Shown here piece by piece: positions 9,563 to 18,851 of a stretch of 64,000 nt of DNA; positions within the stretch are counted from its first letter, which is position 1, and the number at the start of each line of letters is the position of its first letter. The translations under genes and the position numbers were made by a program. The notes beneath the pieces are model-generated. The model saw only the letters and a list, made by a program, of their open reading frames with translations. It ran no database searches and was not told the origin of the DNA. The stretch lies in the NCBI GenBank assembly GCA_963803295.1, contig CAWDMC010000003.1:62001-126000 (forward strand). Direction: 5' to 3'. This stretch comes from CAWDMC01 sp963803295. GTDB taxonomy: Bacteria > Acidobacteriota > Terriglobia > UBA7540.

Positions 9563-10078
9563 CTACGGCATCAAGCTTCTTACATCAATGGGAGATGCTT
9601 CGTTCTCAGCCTCACCCTTGCCTTTGCCGCCCACCGCGAGCCCAGCCACTCGGTAAAAGTTATAACCCGGGTACTTGCCCGTGCCGCTAATCAGCAAGTC
9701 CTCTTTCTCGTAGACCAGATTCTGGCGGTTATACTCGCCCATCTCAAAATCCGGAGTCAACTGGATGGCATAAGTCGGGCAGGCCTCCTCGCAATACCCG
9801 CAGAAAATACAGCGCGAAAAATTGATACGGAAAAAGTCCGGATACCGGCGGCCAGTCGGATCTTCCGTAGCCTGCAGCGAGATGCAGGCCACCGGACACG
9901 CTACGGCGCAGAGATAGCAGGCCACGCAGCGCTCTTCACCATCGGGATCGCGAGACAGGATGATGCGTCCTCGCCAGCGCGGCGCCAGCTTCGGCCGCTC
10001 ATCCGGGTACTGCACGGTGACACGCCGTCGAAACGCATGCAGGAAGACTCCCCAGATCGTCTTGAGCAAGCTCAGCAT
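9563..10078 (-). CDS. nuoI: NADH-quinone oxidoreductase subunit I (two 4Fe-4S clusters)
   Basis: Peripheral-arm subunit that passes electrons from NuoG toward cluster N2 in NuoB. The 171-residue protein has two complete ferredoxin motifs, CVACYLCAVACP (around residues 51-62) and CIFCGYCEEACP (around 90-101), which bind clusters N6a and N6b. An N-terminal amphipathic stretch anchors it to the membrane arm. The tail after residue 150 is charged and not conserved. It is separated from nuoH by an unusual 167-bp gap full of short repeats. Confidence 0.96.
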   Translation of the reverse strand: MLSLLKTIWGVFLHAFRRRVTVQYPDERPKLAPRWRGRIILSRDPDGEERCVACYLCAVACPVACISLQATEDPTGRRYPDFFRINFSRCIFCGYCEEACPTYAIQLTPDFEMGEYNRQNLVYEKEDLLISGTGKYPGYNFYRVAGLAVGGKGKGEAENEASPIDVRSLMP

Positions 10079-10100
10079 TAAGTCCCCTAAAAGCAGGCGC

Positions 10101-10263
10101 TAGGTGCCAGGTTTCAGGTGTTAGCGAGCCAACCATGCGCCTCAGTAACCTGAACCTGAATACCTAGAACCTGAAACCTAATTAGGTGCCAGCTCTCAGG
10201 TGTTAGACAGCGGGCCTCGTAAGCTAAAAACCGGTAGCCTAAAACCTAAAGCCTAAAACCTAG
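10101..10263. repeat. Cluster of short direct and inverted repeats between nuoH and nuoI
   Basis: The gap holds two copies of a 24-bp unit with four mismatches (10101-10124 and 10183-10206, starting TAGGTGCCAG and ending CAGGTGTTAG). Between them are inverted versions of the same words (CCTGAACCTGAA, ACCTGAAACCT). A run of CCTAAAA-type units follows at about 10232-10263. The last units overlap the 3' end of nuoH, so its final residues (GFRL) are encoded by repeat sequence. No protein or promoter is evident. Confidence 0.75.
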
Positions 10264-11211
10264 AACAATGCCGCCCGTAACCAGCAAATTCGCGAGCGAC
10301 AACGGCAGCATAACCTTCCAACCGTAGGCCATCAACTGGTCGTATCGCGGACGCGGCAGGGCCGCTCGCAGCAGTATGAAAAAGGCGATAAAGGCAAAGG
10401 TCTTGACCAGGAACCAGAGCCATCCCGGTAACCACGGACCCAGCCAGCCGCCAAAGAACAAGGTGGCGGTCATGCAGGAAATCAGGGTGACCCCCAGGTA
10501 CTCACCCACGAAAAACATGCCGAACTTCATGCCGGAGTATTCCGAGTGGAACCCCGCCACCAGTTCGCTTTCGGACTCCGGCAGGTCGAACGGGATGCGA
10601 TGCGTCTCCGCCAGACCCGCGATGAAGAACACCACGAAGCCGAAGAATTGCGGGATCACAAACCAGGTGATCCGCTGCTGGGCAAGAACGATATCGCGCA
10701 GGTTGAAGGACCCCGCCAGCAACACTACCCCCATCAGCGAGAGACCCATGAACACTTCGTAGCTCAGCACCTGAGCGGCGGCGCGCAAGGCTCCGATCAG
10801 CGAATACTTGCTGTGCGACGCCCACCCGCCCAAAACCAGGCTATACGCTCCCAATGAAGACATGGCCAGAAAATAAAGGACGCCGACGCTAAGATCGACC
10901 ACACCAAAGCCCGGCGCTACCGGAATGATGGCGAACGACATCATCACGGTTACGATGATCACGGCCGGCGCCAGCACGAACACCGGTTTGTCGGCGAAGG
11001 GCGGGATCCAATCTTCTTTGGTGAAAATCTTGATCATGTCGGCCACGACCTGCAGCAGTCCAAAGGGACCTACCCGGTTGGGGCCGTAACGGTCCTGCCA
11101 CAGAGCAAGCAGGCGGCGCTCCATCCAGATCAGGAACGCAGCGATATTCAACGCCACGAAGATGATCACCACCACTTCGAGGATCGAAATGACCGCAGGA
11201 GGAATCGTCAT
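10246..11211 (-). CDS. nuoH: NADH-quinone oxidoreductase subunit H
   Basis: Membrane subunit that forms, with NuoB and NuoD, the quinone-binding chamber at the junction of the two arms of complex I. The 321-residue protein has eight or so helices and the family signatures RYGPNRVGPFGLLQ, the acidic loop near TKEDWIPPFADKP, and ETHRIPFDLPESESELVAGF, which lines the quinone channel. Its ATG overlaps the nuoG stop in ATGA. The extreme C-terminus lies inside the downstream repeat cluster and may be lineage-specific. Confidence 0.96.
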   Translation of the reverse strand: MTIPPAVISILEVVVIIFVALNIAAFLIWMERRLLALWQDRYGPNRVGPFGLLQVVADMIKIFTKEDWIPPFADKPVFVLAPAVIIVTVMMSFAIIPVAPGFGVVDLSVGVLYFLAMSSLGAYSLVLGGWASHSKYSLIGALRAAAQVLSYEVFMGLSLMGVVLLAGSFNLRDIVLAQQRITWFVIPQFFGFVVFFIAGLAETHRIPFDLPESESELVAGFHSEYSGMKFGMFFVGEYLGVTLISCMTATLFFGGWLGPWLPGWLWFLVKTFAFIAFFILLRAALPRPRYDQLMAYGWKVMLPLSLANLLVTGGIVLGFRL

Positions 11212-13922
11212 GACACCTTTGAAATTCCGGCCACCGCCGGCAGATCCACCGCACTAACTCCGCGTAATCCAAGCGGGATCGCCGCGGTTCCCTCGGCCAG
11301 GGTATCGTCAAGGCGCACTGGCAGGCGCAGGATCGTGTGATTCAAGCGGATCTCGACAGCTGCCCCCTGTTCAACCCCAATCTTCCCGGCATCAGCCTTG
11401 GACAACGCCAGGCTGGCCGCGGGTGAACGCTCGGCGATGCCCGGCGCCAGGCTGCTCATCTCCTCGCTGCCGAAGATGTGATACTGAGGCAGCAGCAGCC
11501 AGCGGTCCGGCGACGGCTCGAATGGCGATGGCACGCTGTCAAAATACCCCGCTTCAGAATCCGGTTTGGGCTCGATGAGCCGAATCCCAGGATCGCCGCC
11601 GCGCAAGGGGCCGCCCACTTCTTCTTGAAACTTATTCAGCGCTTGGATCGAGTTCCACCCTGGTGACCAGAAGAACGGGGTTAGAGGCGCGGGCGGTACA
11701 TTGGCTACCGAGTAACCCTCCATCGTAAACGACAGCGGCGAATCAAGATCCTCCGGCGGCTTGGGCTCGCTCACCTTAATCTGCGCCAGCATGGCAGTCC
11801 GCCCGCTATAGCGATGCGACTCACGCTGAATCTTTTTGCCCACTAAGCGGAAGTGGGCTGAAGGAGCCGCATCGCGCACCGCGCTTAAGGCCGGCAACTC
11901 TTCAGCCATCGCCGCGATCACGTCATCCAGCGCGCTCCAGCCGCCGTGCGCACCTCGTCCGTCCGCCGCCATCACCAGACTAAGCCAGCGCCAGCTTTCG
12001 GTGACGTCGCCTGCCGGCTTGTGGACCTCAAAGAAGCGTTGGGCGCGACCCTCGCTGCTCACCAGGGTTCCATCCTGCTCGGCGAAGGTGCCACAGGGCA
12101 AAAGAATCGTAGCTTTGGCCGTGGTTGGATTGGCCAGGTGATCGAGTACAATCACGTTTCGCGCCGAGTCGAAAAACCTGGTTACACGATCCGCCTCGGC
12201 GCGCCGGTACAGGTCATTTTCGAGCACGATAATCGTGTCAGCCTCGCCGCGTTCGACAACGCCAAAGGCAGCTTCGAGATCGCCCACCGCATCCAGCAGG
12301 GCGAGGCCGACACTGTTGGCTTCGGGAGCGGTGAAGCAGATCTCCGCCGGTCGTCCCGCTACACCCAAAGCCATGGCCACGTTTGAGGCCGCCCGGATCA
12401 CCGCCTCGCTGCCGCAGCTTGGGCCCGCAATCACCAGCGGGCGGCCCGCATTCCTTAAGGCCTGGGCAATGCCGGAGGCGAATTTCGATAAGTCCGAAGA
12501 AGCATCCGTCACCGCCGGTGCTCCCGATTCGAGCGCCGCCGCTACGGCAAAACCCAGACGTGCGATGTCATCGGGCGCACCGCGATAAAGGCCGGCCGCG
12601 GTATCGTCCAGGCGCGTGGCCTGCGGCGTGGCGATGAAGCACGGCCCTTTGCGATCCTGAATCAAGGCGCGCACTGCAAAATCGTTCCAGAGTGGAATCT
12701 TGAGCTTCGAAACTGCCTTCATCGGAAGATTGCGCGCCGCCTGCCGTACCGCCAAAGCCAGAATCGGGGCAACATTGGTGAGATCCTCACCCAGAATCAG
12801 GACGGAGTCCGCCTTTTCGATATCGGCAGGGGAAGGCGTTCTGACCGGGCCTTCTCTCAAGATCCCAAGCTGAAGCGAAAGCAGAGCTGCCTGGCGAGCC
12901 GGTATACCGGCAAAGAAATTCTCCGCGCCCACCAACCGGCGCAGGGCGTAATTGGCCTCAAGCGACGCCCGCGGCGACCCGATGCCGATCGCCCGTCCGC
13001 TTCCCACGCGGCTGGCTACGGCGCGAACGGCGTCGCGCCCCTCGATAGGCTCGCGAGCGCCGGCGGTCCGCAGCGTTGCCTTTCGCAGGCGGTCCTTATG
13101 ATTGACGAACTCGTAGCCGAAGCGTCCGCGATCGCACAAGAAGTAGCGGTTCACCTGCCCGTTGTATCGATTGACCACGCGCCGCAGAGAGCCGTAGCGC
13201 TCAGCCGGACTGATGTTGCATCCCACCGCGCAGAGGTGGCACACGGAAGGCGCAAAGGTGAGGTCCCATTTGCGGGTGTAGTGTTGCTTCAGGGTCTTAT
13301 CGGTGAAAACCCCTGTAGGACAGATCTCCACCAGGTTGCCGCTGAATTCGTTTTCCAGTACGCCATCCTGGCTACGTCCGAAATACGTGTAGTTATGACC
13401 GGCAAAAGCATTCAGGTCGTGACCACCCGCATAATCGCGATAGTACCGCACACAGCGATAACACTGGATGCAGCGGTTCATCTCGTGGTTCACAAAGGGG
13501 CCTAGATATTGGTTCCGGTAAGTCCGCTTCTTGAAGCGGAAATTGCGGTAGTTATGGCCGCTCATCACGGTCATATCCTGCAAGTGACACTCGCCGCCTT
13601 CATCGCATACGGGACAATCATGCGGATGGTTCTCCATCAGCCATTCGATTACAGCGCCCCGCATCTGCTTGGCCTCAGGGTTCTCGAGCGAGATTCGCGT
13701 GCCAGCCGCGGCCGGGGTCATGCAGGCCATCACCAGCCTGCCCGCGGTGTCTTTCTCATCGCGATACTGCGTTACGGCACATTGACGACACGCGCCCACG
13801 GAACCGAGGGCAGGGTGCCAGCAAAAATAGGGCAGATTCAAACCCAGAGATAAGCAGGCCTCCAGCAGGTTAGCTTCCCCGTCCACCTCGTACGGCTTAT
13901 TGTCGATGTAGATCGTTGCCAT
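11208..13922 (-). CDS. nuoG: NADH-quinone oxidoreductase subunit G
   Basis: Largest peripheral-arm subunit, carrying several iron-sulfur clusters in the electron chain from NuoF to NuoI. The 904-residue protein starts with a 2Fe-2S ferredoxin domain (Cys residues in LPYFCWHPALGSVGACRQC, about 34-48). Next come the His/Cys 4Fe-4S site (HDCPVCDEGGEC, about 100-111) and CIQCYRCVRYYRD. A second set (CHLCAVGCN) opens the molybdopterin-oxidoreductase-like domain, which has no molybdenum role here. It overlaps nuoH by four bases. The molybdopterin-like part is long and weakly conserved, as usual. Confidence 0.95.
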   Translation of the reverse strand: MATIYIDNKPYEVDGEANLLEACLSLGLNLPYFCWHPALGSVGACRQCAVTQYRDEKDTAGRLVMACMTPAAAGTRISLENPEAKQMRGAVIEWLMENHPHDCPVCDEGGECHLQDMTVMSGHNYRNFRFKKRTYRNQYLGPFVNHEMNRCIQCYRCVRYYRDYAGGHDLNAFAGHNYTYFGRSQDGVLENEFSGNLVEICPTGVFTDKTLKQHYTRKWDLTFAPSVCHLCAVGCNISPAERYGSLRRVVNRYNGQVNRYFLCDRGRFGYEFVNHKDRLRKATLRTAGAREPIEGRDAVRAVASRVGSGRAIGIGSPRASLEANYALRRLVGAENFFAGIPARQAALLSLQLGILREGPVRTPSPADIEKADSVLILGEDLTNVAPILALAVRQAARNLPMKAVSKLKIPLWNDFAVRALIQDRKGPCFIATPQATRLDDTAAGLYRGAPDDIARLGFAVAAALESGAPAVTDASSDLSKFASGIAQALRNAGRPLVIAGPSCGSEAVIRAASNVAMALGVAGRPAEICFTAPEANSVGLALLDAVGDLEAAFGVVERGEADTIIVLENDLYRRAEADRVTRFFDSARNVIVLDHLANPTTAKATILLPCGTFAEQDGTLVSSEGRAQRFFEVHKPAGDVTESWRWLSLVMAADGRGAHGGWSALDDVIAAMAEELPALSAVRDAAPSAHFRLVGKKIQRESHRYSGRTAMLAQIKVSEPKPPEDLDSPLSFTMEGYSVANVPPAPLTPFFWSPGWNSIQALNKFQEEVGGPLRGGDPGIRLIEPKPDSEAGYFDSVPSPFEPSPDRWLLLPQYHIFGSEEMSSLAPGIAERSPAASLALSKADAGKIGVEQGAAVEIRLNHTILRLPVRLDDTLAEGTAAIPLGLRGVSAVDLPAVAGISKVS

Positions 13923-13953
13923 CCGCTCATTCCGCTGTCCCCGTCAGGGTCGC

Positions 13954-15231
13954 CTACAGCTTCCAAGGGCAGCGTTTCTCCTTGATGTGCCGCTCGAAGT
14001 CGTCGCGATAGTACTTGAGCGCGCTCTGCAAAGGTTCCATGGCCCCGGGCGCAAGAGCACAAAAGGTCGTCCCCGGGCCCAGATACTTGGTGTGGAATGC
14101 AAGCTTATCAAGATCCTCGAGGCGGCCCTCACCGTTTTCGATGGCCGTCAGCAGATTGGCGCAGAATGGCAGACCGTCGCGACAGGGCGTACACCATCCA
14201 CATGATTCGCGCGCAAAAAAAGTTTCCAGATTCAGCACCGCACCCACCGGGCACGTCTTGTCGTCGAGTATGATCATGGTGCCGGTGCCCATGCGACTCC
14301 CCACCTTGCCGACGGAGTCGAAATCCATGGGAGTATCGAGGTGTTCGGGCAGCAGGAAGTCCGTCGAGGCGCCGCCCGGCAATAAACCACGCAGCTTGTA
14401 GCCATCCTGCATACCACCCGCATATCCTTCCAGGATCTCGCGGATGGTCGTGCCCATCGGCAGTTCCCAGCATCCGGGATTCTTCACGCGTCCGCTCGCT
14501 CCGTAGAGTTTGGTGCCGCCATCCTTGCTCTTGGAGAGTCCCTTAAACCAATCCGGGCCGTTGTTCACAATCTGGTGAACGTTGCACAGCGTCTCGACGT
14601 TCTGTACGATGGTCGGCTTGCCGAACAGTCCGCTCACCTGCGGGAAAGGGGGTTTTGAGCGCGGATTCGCACGTTTGCCTTCGAGCGCGTTCAGCAGTCC
14701 GGTCTCTTCGCCGCACATGTAGCGTCCGGCGCTGGTATGAAGGTAAAGCTCGAAACTGAAATCGGAACCGAGAATATTTTTCCCCAGGTAGTTCTTCGCG
14801 TAAGCCTCACTGAGTGCCTGGAGTACGCGCTCGGCCGCCAAGAAATACTCGCCGCGCAAAAAGATATAACCAATGTTGGCCTGCAGAGCATAAGCCGTCA
14901 CGACCATGCCCTCGATCAGCGAGTGCGGATCGCCCTCGAGCAGCACCCGATCCTTAAAGGTGCCGGGCTCCATCTCGTCGGCGTTGCAGCAGAGATACTT
15001 CGGACGCGGAACGTCGTTGCCCATGGGCACGAAGCTCCACTTCAATCCAGTGGGAAATCCGGCGCCGCCTCGCCCCCGCAGGTTCGAATCCTTGATAACC
15101 TGCGTCACTGCCTGAGGCGCCATGCCGCCAAGCACCTTGCGCACCGCCTGGTACCCACCTGCCCGCTCGTATTCCTCCGCCGTCAGCGGCAGGGCACCGG
15201 GCCTTACGTTCTTGGTGAGCGGCGTTTCCAT
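13954..15231 (-). CDS. nuoF: NADH-quinone oxidoreductase subunit F (NADH- and FMN-binding)
   Basis: Entry point of complex I: binds NADH and FMN and passes electrons to the N3 cluster. The 425-residue protein shows the nucleotide/FMN glycine-rich motif GRGGAGFPTGLKW (about residues 53-65), CNADEMEPGTFKDR, and the 4Fe-4S motif ESCGWCTPCRDG near residue 350 with the fourth Cys in TTFCALAPGA. All key residues are intact. The ATG at 15231 has no clear Shine-Dalgarno sequence. A 130-bp gap with a GC-rich repeat-like stretch separates it from nuoE. Confidence 0.96.
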   Translation of the reverse strand: METPLTKNVRPGALPLTAEEYERAGGYQAVRKVLGGMAPQAVTQVIKDSNLRGRGGAGFPTGLKWSFVPMGNDVPRPKYLCCNADEMEPGTFKDRVLLEGDPHSLIEGMVVTAYALQANIGYIFLRGEYFLAAERVLQALSEAYAKNYLGKNILGSDFSFELYLHTSAGRYMCGEETGLLNALEGKRANPRSKPPFPQVSGLFGKPTIVQNVETLCNVHQIVNNGPDWFKGLSKSKDGGTKLYGASGRVKNPGCWELPMGTTIREILEGYAGGMQDGYKLRGLLPGGASTDFLLPEHLDTPMDFDSVGKVGSRMGTGTMIILDDKTCPVGAVLNLETFFARESCGWCTPCRDGLPFCANLLTAIENGEGRLEDLDKLAFHTKYLGPGTTFCALAPGAMEPLQSALKYYRDDFERHIKEKRCPWKL

Positions 15232-15361
15232 CTACAAGAATTTCTCCCGCGATCGCGACTCTACGAACAGCAAAGATTTCACGATGACAGCCCTCGCCCC
15301 CCCCTTGCGGGGAGAGGCTGGCATCGCAGCGTCGGGTGAGGGGGATAAACCCGGATGAACG

Positions 15362-15835
15362 TCAAACCCGCTGGCGGTACTCCTCCAGAATGCCGTCAAT
15401 CTTCTCCGGGCTGAGATCGCGATACAACCGATCGTCCACCAGCATCGCCGGAGCACGGTCGCACGTGCCCAGGCAACATATCGGGATCAGGGTAAACTGC
15501 CCATCCGCCGTGGTTTCACCCGGCTTGATACCGAGCCGCAAGGTGAGATGATCGCGCATCCGGTCGTACCCCATAATCCAGCAACTGATGCTGTCGCAGA
15601 CTTGAATCACGTGTTTACCTACTGGCCGGCGGAAGATCAGGTTATAAAACGTTGCAACGCCATCCAGGTCCTCGGCCGACATTCCGAGATAATCCGCAAT
15701 GTCATTTATTCCTTCATCCGAGACCCAGCCGCGATACTTCTGCACGATCTTCAAAGCTTCGAGACCCACAGCGCTCTTCTGCTCGTAACGAGTGAGTTCG
15801 TGATCGATCTCGTGTTTTTCTTCTGCGCTTAACAT
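15362..15835 (-). CDS. nuoE: NADH-quinone oxidoreductase subunit E
   Basis: Thioredoxin-fold subunit that binds the off-path 2Fe-2S cluster N1a next to FMN. Starting at ATG 15835 (MLSAEEKHEI) gives 157 residues, the usual family length. The four cluster ligands are seen in CDSISC and CCLGTC. The open frame extends upstream to about 15934 but those residues come from repeat sequence (a GCCGGTC/GACCGGC palindrome at 15846-15861) and are not family-like. Neither candidate start has a strong ribosome site, so the exact start is uncertain. Confidence 0.93.
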   Translation of the reverse strand: MLSAEEKHEIDHELTRYEQKSAVGLEALKIVQKYRGWVSDEGINDIADYLGMSAEDLDGVATFYNLIFRRPVGKHVIQVCDSISCWIMGYDRMRDHLTLRLGIKPGETTADGQFTLIPICCLGTCDRAPAMLVDDRLYRDLSPEKIDGILEEYRQRV

Positions 15836-15845
15836 ACGCTGTTGC

Positions 15846-16003
15846 GCCGGTCGTGACCGGCACATTTCCGCCGCTCGTAAAGTCGTCCCTGCCGAGAACG
15901 TTGTGGCTGCTTCAGTTGATAACCGCCCCTCCAAGGGAAGAGGCTGTTATCAACCGAACCTCTCGCTATCAGCCCAAACCCCAGCCGCCGCTCATAGAGC
16001 GGC
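15846..16003. repeat. Two REP-like palindromes in the nuoE-nuoCD gap
   Basis: GCCGGTC-GT-GACCGGC lies at 15846-15861 and GCCGCTC-ATA-GAGCGGC at 15987-16003, both with perfect 7-bp arms and tiny loops. The second is followed by GCTACAA and recurs almost unchanged at 17917-17933. They lie outside coding sequence if the nuoE start at 15835 is right. They look like dispersed palindromic elements, not terminators, because no T-run follows. Confidence 0.65.
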
Positions 16004-16016
16004 GCTACAACTCCCC

Positions 16017-17774
16017 TCACCTGTCAATATCCGCCAGCACAAAATCCATCGCCCCGAGCACTGCCAGAAGATCCGGCACCATGTACCCTCGCGTCACCAG
16101 CGGTAGAGTCTGCATATGGGGGAACGAAGGCGTGCGAATACGCACCCGATAAGGCATGGTATTGCCGTCGCTGATCAATTGATAGCTGTTAGCGCCCTTC
16201 GTCGCTTCCACCATCATAAAACCTTCGCCCGGGGGAATCACCGGACCCCAGCTCACACCCAAGAAATGGTTGATCAAGGTTTCGATGTCGTGCATGGTCC
16301 GCTCTTTGAGCGGCGGCGTGGTGAGCGGATGCAGGGACTTATAGTTACCCGCTGGCATATTCTTCAGGCACTGCCCAATAATGCGGAGGCTCTGGCGCAT
16401 CTCCTCCACCCGCACCACAGCCCGATCGTAGCAGTCGCTGTGGGTGGCCGTGGGAATATCAAACTGAAACTGATCGTATCCGCCGTAAGGACGCTTCTTG
16501 CGAAAATCCCACTCAAAACCACACGCCCTCAGGGTGGGACCGGTAACGCCCCAGTTGAGGCAATCCTCTAGCGTATAGACGCCGATACCCTTGGTGCGCG
16601 CTTTAAAAATGCGGTTGCGCATCACCGCCTTATCGTATTCATCCAACCTGGGCGGGAAATACTTGATGAAATCGCCGATGAGCGTATCCCAGCCCTGCGG
16701 CAGGTCCTGGGTCACGCCCCCGATGCGGAACCAGCTCGGGTGCATGCGGCCGCCGCAAATGGACTCGACGATTTCGAAGATGCGCTCGCGATCGTTGAAG
16801 GTAAAGAACACCGGTGACATCTGGCCGAGATCCTGAGCGAAGGTCCCATACCACACCAGGTGGCTGGCGATGCGAAAAACCTCGCACATCATGATCCGCA
16901 TCACCTTGACCCGGTCGGGAACTTCAATGCCCGCCATTTGTTCGATGGCCATGACGTAGGGCATGTTGTTCATAACCCCGCCCAGATAATCGATGCGATC
17001 GGTGTAGGGGATATAGGTATGCCAGGATTGGCGCTCGCCCATTTTTTCGGCGCCGCGATGATGGAAGCCAATCTCCGGAACGCAATCGATGATCTCTTCG
17101 CCTTCAAGCTGCAAGGCAATGCGGATAACACCGTGCGTGCCGGGGTGCTGCGGGCCGACGTTGAGAAAGAGGAACTCGTTATCCTCGCTCTCGCGTTTCA
17201 TGCCCCATTCTTCAGGAATGAAGTGCAGCGCTTCCTGCTCACGATCGGCCTTCTCTTGCGGCAACTGGAAAGGACCCATCTCGGTGGCGCGCGCCGGATG
17301 CTCCTTGCGCAGGGGATGGCCAACCCAGGTTTCAGGCAGCAGTATTCGCTTCAGGTGAGGATGGCCCTCCACCTTGATCCCGAACATATCCCACACTTCG
17401 CGTTCGTACCAGTTGGCGTTCGGCCACAGATCTGTGACCGTGGGAATGGTAGGGTATTCGCCAAGCAGGGCTACTTTAATGCGCACGTCAGCGTTGCGAC
17501 CGAAGGAAAGAAGATGGTAGACAACCGTGAAATCGCTGGGGGGCTGCCCTTCCCGGTGCATGCGCATCCGCTCATCGATGGCGGTGAGATCGTATAGCAT
17601 CCGAAAGGGATCAGAGACCTCGTCTTTCAAGTACTGAAGCACCTCGTGCAGCCGGTCGCGCGCCACCCAAAGCGTGGGGATGCCATCCTTCGTCGGCTGC
17701 AGCACGAAGACATCGCTTCCATACTTGTTCTGAAGCTCAGTGACGACCGGATTTTCGGTAAGCACAAGAGCCAT
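16017..17774 (-). CDS. nuoCD: NADH-quinone oxidoreductase, fused subunits C and D
   Basis: One 585-residue polypeptide joins NuoC (about residues 1-185; ends in the WYEREVWDMFGI region) to NuoD (about 205-585; FLNVGPQHPGTHGV, then HHRGAEKMGE). NuoD shapes the quinone site beside NuoB. The fused form is known in enterobacteria and several other groups; separate genes are ancestral. ATG 17774 (MALVLTENP) is chosen because it matches family starts. The frame is open to 17864 but the extra 30 residues look non-conserved. No strong ribosome site is visible at either. Confidence 0.95.
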   Translation of the reverse strand: MALVLTENPVVTELQNKYGSDVFVLQPTKDGIPTLWVARDRLHEVLQYLKDEVSDPFRMLYDLTAIDERMRMHREGQPPSDFTVVYHLLSFGRNADVRIKVALLGEYPTIPTVTDLWPNANWYEREVWDMFGIKVEGHPHLKRILLPETWVGHPLRKEHPARATEMGPFQLPQEKADREQEALHFIPEEWGMKRESEDNEFLFLNVGPQHPGTHGVIRIALQLEGEEIIDCVPEIGFHHRGAEKMGERQSWHTYIPYTDRIDYLGGVMNNMPYVMAIEQMAGIEVPDRVKVMRIMMCEVFRIASHLVWYGTFAQDLGQMSPVFFTFNDRERIFEIVESICGGRMHPSWFRIGGVTQDLPQGWDTLIGDFIKYFPPRLDEYDKAVMRNRIFKARTKGIGVYTLEDCLNWGVTGPTLRACGFEWDFRKKRPYGGYDQFQFDIPTATHSDCYDRAVVRVEEMRQSLRIIGQCLKNMPAGNYKSLHPLTTPPLKERTMHDIETLINHFLGVSWGPVIPPGEGFMMVEATKGANSYQLISDGNTMPYRVRIRTPSFPHMQTLPLVTRGYMVPDLLAVLGAMDFVLADIDR

Positions 17775-17916
17775 CGGCAGAAATCCATGATCCCAAAGTG
17801 GATCGAGCAGTGTTTTGCGAATCACGAACTGGAAACCCATGCCATTTCGATGTGGCATGGCCATGACCTGCGGAAATGTAGAAGTTCCACACGCCAGTCT
17901 ACGACCGGCGCCTTTC

Positions 17917-17933
17917 GCCGCTCATAGAGCAGC
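17917..17933. repeat. REP-like palindrome, second copy, in the nuoCD-nuoB gap
   Basis: GCCGCTCATAGAGCAGC followed by GCTACAG is a near copy of the element at 15987-16003, with one base changed in the right arm. It sits in the 213-bp space between nuoB and nuoCD. Confidence 0.6.
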
Positions 17934-17987
17934 GCTACAGAAGCGTGTTTCATCAGGGTAACATCCACGCGATGCCGTTGCCTGCTC

Positions 17988-18632
17988 CTACAACGACTCG
18001 CTCGGAGGACGCAATTCCACAAGTTTCTGGCGTGAGGGCCGCTTAAGGTCGCGAATGGAAGGAAGCTGAGACCGCTCCGTTTTGCCCTCGGGATCGATCA
18101 CCCAACTCAGCGGTCGTTTTTCCCTGCCCACCGCTTTCTGTAGCAGCAGCAACCCTTCCATAAAGGCATCCGGCCGGGGAGGGCATCCGGGCACATACAC
18201 GTCGACTGGCAAGATTTTGTCCACGCCCTGCACAACACTGTAAATATCGTACATCCCGCCCGAATTAGAGCACGAACCCATCGAGATCACCCAGCGGGGT
18301 TCCATCATCTGCTGGTACAGCCGCTTGATAATCGGCGCCATTTTAATAAAAGGCGTACCGGCGATCACCATCAGGTCCGCCTCGCGCGGAGTGTTGCGCA
18401 TCACCTCGGCGCCGAAGCGCGAAATATCGTATTTGCTCGTGATGCTGGTAGCCATCTCCACGAAACAGCAAGAAAGCCCGAACCCAAACGGCCAGATGGA
18501 ATTCTTGCGGCCCCAGGCGATCAGATCCTCGAGGCGCGAAAGGATCATCGTGCGCCGCGTGGTGTCTTCAAAGGTGACGTCTTTGGTCTCCAGATAGGAC
18601 GTCTTCTCGGTTTTGGTAATCGACCAACGCAT
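17988..18632 (-). CDS. nuoB: NADH-quinone oxidoreductase subunit B
   Basis: Carries cluster N2, the last iron-sulfur centre, which reduces quinone. The 214-residue protein has the adjacent cysteines in GLSCCFVEM, then GSCSNSGGMYD and VPGCPPRPDAF, giving all four N2 ligands. The C-terminal 35 residues are basic and extend beyond the catalytic core, which is common. It follows nuoA by an unusually long 219-bp gap without a visible gene, so a second promoter inside the operon is possible. Confidence 0.96.
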   Translation of the reverse strand: MRWSITKTEKTSYLETKDVTFEDTTRRTMILSRLEDLIAWGRKNSIWPFGFGLSCCFVEMATSITSKYDISRFGAEVMRNTPREADLMVIAGTPFIKMAPIIKRLYQQMMEPRWVISMGSCSNSGGMYDIYSVVQGVDKILPVDVYVPGCPPRPDAFMEGLLLLQKAVGREKRPLSWVIDPEGKTERSQLPSIRDLKRPSRQKLVELRPPSESL

Positions 18633-18851
18633 AGAAGTTATTGTGTCTCTCAGTATTTCAGCCGCTGGTGCTTTAGTCTGCGCCGCCCAGACGGAGTGAC
18701 GAGAGTGAATACGCCGCGGAACCTGCTTGAATGATTTTACGGAACTCCGATTGGAAGTCTTCCTTGAATTGGTGCCTGGACTAAATTCAATTCTACAGCA
18801 TTTTCCCGAAGGGTGAGCGCGATTCTTTGCCTTGAGATTGTCGCTTAGGTC

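Noticed and set aside
10101..10263. CRISPR array in the nuoH-nuoI gap
   Set aside because: Repeat units are irregular, partly inverted and without equal-length spacers; no cas genes nearby.
15296..15352. GC-rich stretch upstream of nuoF as a terminator
   Set aside because: It has a short CCCC/GGGG stem but no T-run, and nuoF must be expressed through it.
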